This document shows positions 61,685-64,000 of a stretch of DNA of 64,000 nt, piece by piece. The translations under genes were made by a program, and so were the position numbers. Each line of letters opens with the position of its first letter. Position 1 is the stretch's first letter. The DNA lies in contig OY987263.1 of the NCBI GenBank assembly GCA_963920665.1, positions 46,039,218 through 46,103,217 of the forward strand, in the 5' to 3' direction. The DNA comes from Straminergon stramineum. Taxonomy: Eukaryota > Streptophyta > Bryopsida > Hypnales > Calliergonaceae. The notes beneath the pieces were generated by a model. The model saw only the letters and a program-made list of their open reading frames with translations, did not search any database and was not told the origin of the DNA.

Positions 61685-63493
61685 ATGGAAAGGGCATCCA
61701 CCAAAGCCCCCAGAAGATCACGGTGGAATGCCAATCCCCAGCAGCTTCAAACATTGGAGAGTATGTTTGAGCAGAGCAATGGCAACACGCCCAACAAAGG
61801 TCGCATAAAGGAGATCTCCATAGAGCTAAGCCAATTCGGCCCCATTTCGGAGACCAATGTATACAACTGGTTCCAAAACCGCAAAGCCCGTGCCAAACGA
61901 AAGCTACAACATCAAGTGGGTAGGAGACGAAGACTCACACGCTCCACCCCTGAAAATAATGCTTCCAAGGTATGTATGTGCACGATGGCTATTCATTCTA
62001 ATTGAATTGGTATCCTCCCATAACAAACAATTTAACCTTCTCTCATTTTGGTATGTTTGAATTGATGCCTATACTCACTTATGTATTTGAATACTATCTA
62101 ATATACTCTTTAGTTGATTTGCTTCTTAATTTTAGGAACATCGTGGTAATTAATTTCCATTTTGCATTGAATTATTACATGGGAAAGATCATGCATGCAT
62201 AACTCTTCTTGTAGTATTGAGAAAGATGCACTATCACTTGTTCGTTGTCGGATGGGATGCATGGAATCCTTGATGCATGCTTTTGAATTGATTTGCATCA
62301 AATAAAGGCTAACTTTTGTGGCAAACATTAACCATTTACTCCATTATTTAAAGGCTTCTAGTTTTGAAACAAAATCCAATTCTACAAGTAGTTTTTTAGC
62401 TTCATGCTTAAAAAAATTGCATCTAAACACTACAATATGCACAATGTTCTTTAGCATGTAGTGGGGGGGATGCACACACACCCATTGCCAAATTCTTGTG
62501 TTGATAAAGTGCCAAGCATAATGAAAATAAGTATAATATATTGGATAATGACTGTTGAATTGTTGGAGCTAGCTATGTTCATCTCTCATTCATTGGCTAT
62601 CTATTACCAAAATTGTGCTTTTTCTCACTTGCATGTAGCCTTCTCATTACAATTTTGATTCTATTTGATTCCAAGGTGCTAGGAGTTGATTTAGGACCCC
62701 ATGTTATTGCACTAATTAACCATTCACTACAACAACAAGAAGTAGCCATTGCAATACATTATCAATTCTTTTGCAATGACTTTGAAGTGCTTATGTATTT
62801 TGCCTTAAAACTCAAGGTCTATTGCAAACCATTGCAAAAGAATTTGCAAAATTCTTAGTCCCATGCTAGAACTAATTCATATCTATGCCTATAAATTGTT
62901 GCAAAAACTATTGCAATCTCAAGTGGTTATAAATACATTCCATATTGTTGTATTAAACCATTGCCAAATTGTTGATAGATTCTTGAAGTTCCTTGCACAA
63001 CTATTGCAAATCCTATTGCAATCTTATCCTTTTGTATGAGAAATTTGATCATTAGTCATGTTGAGAGTCTAGTCAAGAGTGAAGTATTGTATAAAGATCA
63101 AATGAATTGATTATCCAAGTAAATTAAAATTGATAGGTGAATTCCAAAGAAAGGGCAACCAAGGCCTGTGAAGACACCGAAGAAGATGAAGGAGGCTCAG
63201 TAGCCTCTCCGAGAGTGAAGCGCTTGAAGATGGAACAAGACCATGAGCTCCAACTAGTTGCCAATGAACATCTAGTTCCCACTTGCAATTCCAATCCTTC
63301 GGACCAACTAGGTGCTAGAAGCTCCGGGGTGGAAGAGATTGAAGGTGTGCTAGAAGATCACTTGCAATCCCATCACCATCATGTTGACTTTGCGACATTA
63401 GCAACTGATCCGCAACTACCCAATGTGGATCACATCACCACCGACATTCTCTTCAACGACCACCACTTCCATGAACCAGGTCTTTCTACTTAA
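61685..63493 (+). CDS. WOX homeobox transcription factor, WOX13 (ancient) clade, two exons
   Basis: Exons 61685-61969 and 63137-63493 join in phase 0 through a GT-AG intron of 1167 bp to give 213 residues. A complete WOX homeodomain spans about residues 10-75. It has helix 1 with [16 protein letters not shown], the longer WOX-type loops, helix 2 [13 protein letters not shown] and recognition helix [16 protein letters not shown] (58-73). NVYNWFQNR is typical of the WOX13/ancient clade; WUS-clade members have NVFYWFQN. A basic GRRRRLTR tract follows (79-86). Exon 2 encodes an acidic, disordered tail (EDTEEDEGG, then a basic PRVKRLK patch, a His run and a final GLST). No WUS box or EAR motif was seen. 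The family binds DNA in the nucleus and controls stem-cell or tip-cell fate. Oddity: only about ten residues precede the homeodomain, whereas many WOX13 proteins have a longer N-terminal region. The start is the first ATG after an in-frame stop at 61643. Confidence 0.88.
62728..63025 (+). repeat. TTGCAA motif cluster in the WOX intron, possible CACTA remnant
   Basis: Begins with CACTACAACAAC and continues with about ten TTGCAA or ATTGCAAT-type motifs in 300 bp (for example near 62749, 62771, 62822, 62834, 62842, 62900, 62912, 63005 and 63017). A CACTAC terminus followed by dense short repeats looks like one end of a CACTA element, but no matching GTAGTG end or target duplication is visible before exon 2. 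Confidence 0.4.
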
Positions 63494-64000
63494 GTAGTTA
63501 GTTCTACAAGGATATATAATTAATGGCCGATAGCTAGAGCACACCAATGAATTCTCATGTTGTTTAAATTATTTTCTTAAAAATGATTTCATGAAATTGC
63601 AATGCATTTAAGTTCCTTCATTGAGCTTGTAGTTATGTTAGTTTAATTCAATGTATATATGAACTAAAATTGTGAAATTGAAGTCCTCAAATTATAGTTG
63701 GACATTGTAATACTTGGATTAGTGTAGATTTACATTTGAAGGGCTTTACAAGTGTAAACATAGTGAATTTTTGCCATTTTATCGAAGTTGGTTGTAGCTC
63801 TAGTCTCCCTAATTGGCAAGAACATTATAGACATTTATAATGATTGCCACATCTAGTATTGGGGAAGATTGTGTCACTATTTCATTGGTTCATCAAAACC
63901 CTTAGGAATTCAAGCCATTACTGTTTCTCATTCTAAGTCGTTAGGTCAACTAAAATATAGAGATTTTTGAGAGAGCAAAACAACTTGGAATATAATATTT
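63494..64000 (+). other. 3' UTR and downstream flank of the WOX gene
   Basis: AT-rich, with no open frame of note. No canonical AATAAA was seen before the window ends. Confidence 0.4.

Noticed and set aside
1..64000. tRNA, rRNA, CRISPR array, organellar insertion or viral gene
   Set aside because: None was seen on reading both strands. The repeats present are dispersed or tandem plant repeats without the regular spacer structure of CRISPR.

Overview
This is nuclear DNA of a land plant. Three split genes with GT-AG introns are recognisable: a plant BCL7-domain (BDH-type SWI/SNF) protein on the minus strand (33.7-35.9 kb), a secreted family GH3 beta-D-glucan exohydrolase on the plus strand (53.1-58.7 kb), and a WOX homeobox gene of the ancient WOX13 clade on the plus strand (61.7-63.5 kb). 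WOX proteins are restricted to the green lineage. Low gene density, short to medium introns, AT-rich spacers and an ancient-clade WOX would fit a bryophyte or another seed-free plant, but that is inference and the species cannot be named from the sequence alone.

Layout. From 1 to about 33 kb I find no intact gene. The space is filled by transposon derivatives: (i) several 0.5-1.4 kb elements bounded by TTAA and terminal inverted repeats beginning CCC, in at least four sequence types, one of them a mosaic of two types; (ii) two CACTA elements defined to the base, 21591-22789 (3-bp duplication CTT) and 28766-31873 (duplication CAT), the larger carrying a decayed transposon ORF with a DUF4216-like region; (iii) a GC-richer block (23.2-26.0 kb) with three small tandem repeats; (iv) clusters of short palindromic motifs at 12.7-13.6 kb and 18.6-21.0 kb. 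From 36 to 52 kb the spacer holds a young Mutator-like MITE (36493-36759) next to the BDH gene, two strong hairpin-forming inverted repeats, further TTAA elements and one solo LTR with a perfect 5-bp target duplication (49011-50096, GGTAC).

The three genes do not form a pathway. One encodes a predicted chromatin-remodelling subunit, one a cell-wall beta-glucan exohydrolase and one a developmental transcription factor. The GH3 gene is preceded by a 224-bp tandem duplication and has repeat arrays in its second intron. The WOX intron carries a cluster of TTGCAA motifs starting at a CACTACAAC sequence that may be the remnant of another CACTA element. Most short open reading frames in the window are chance frames in AT-rich repeats. 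I see no tRNA, rRNA, CRISPR array or organellar or prokaryotic gene.
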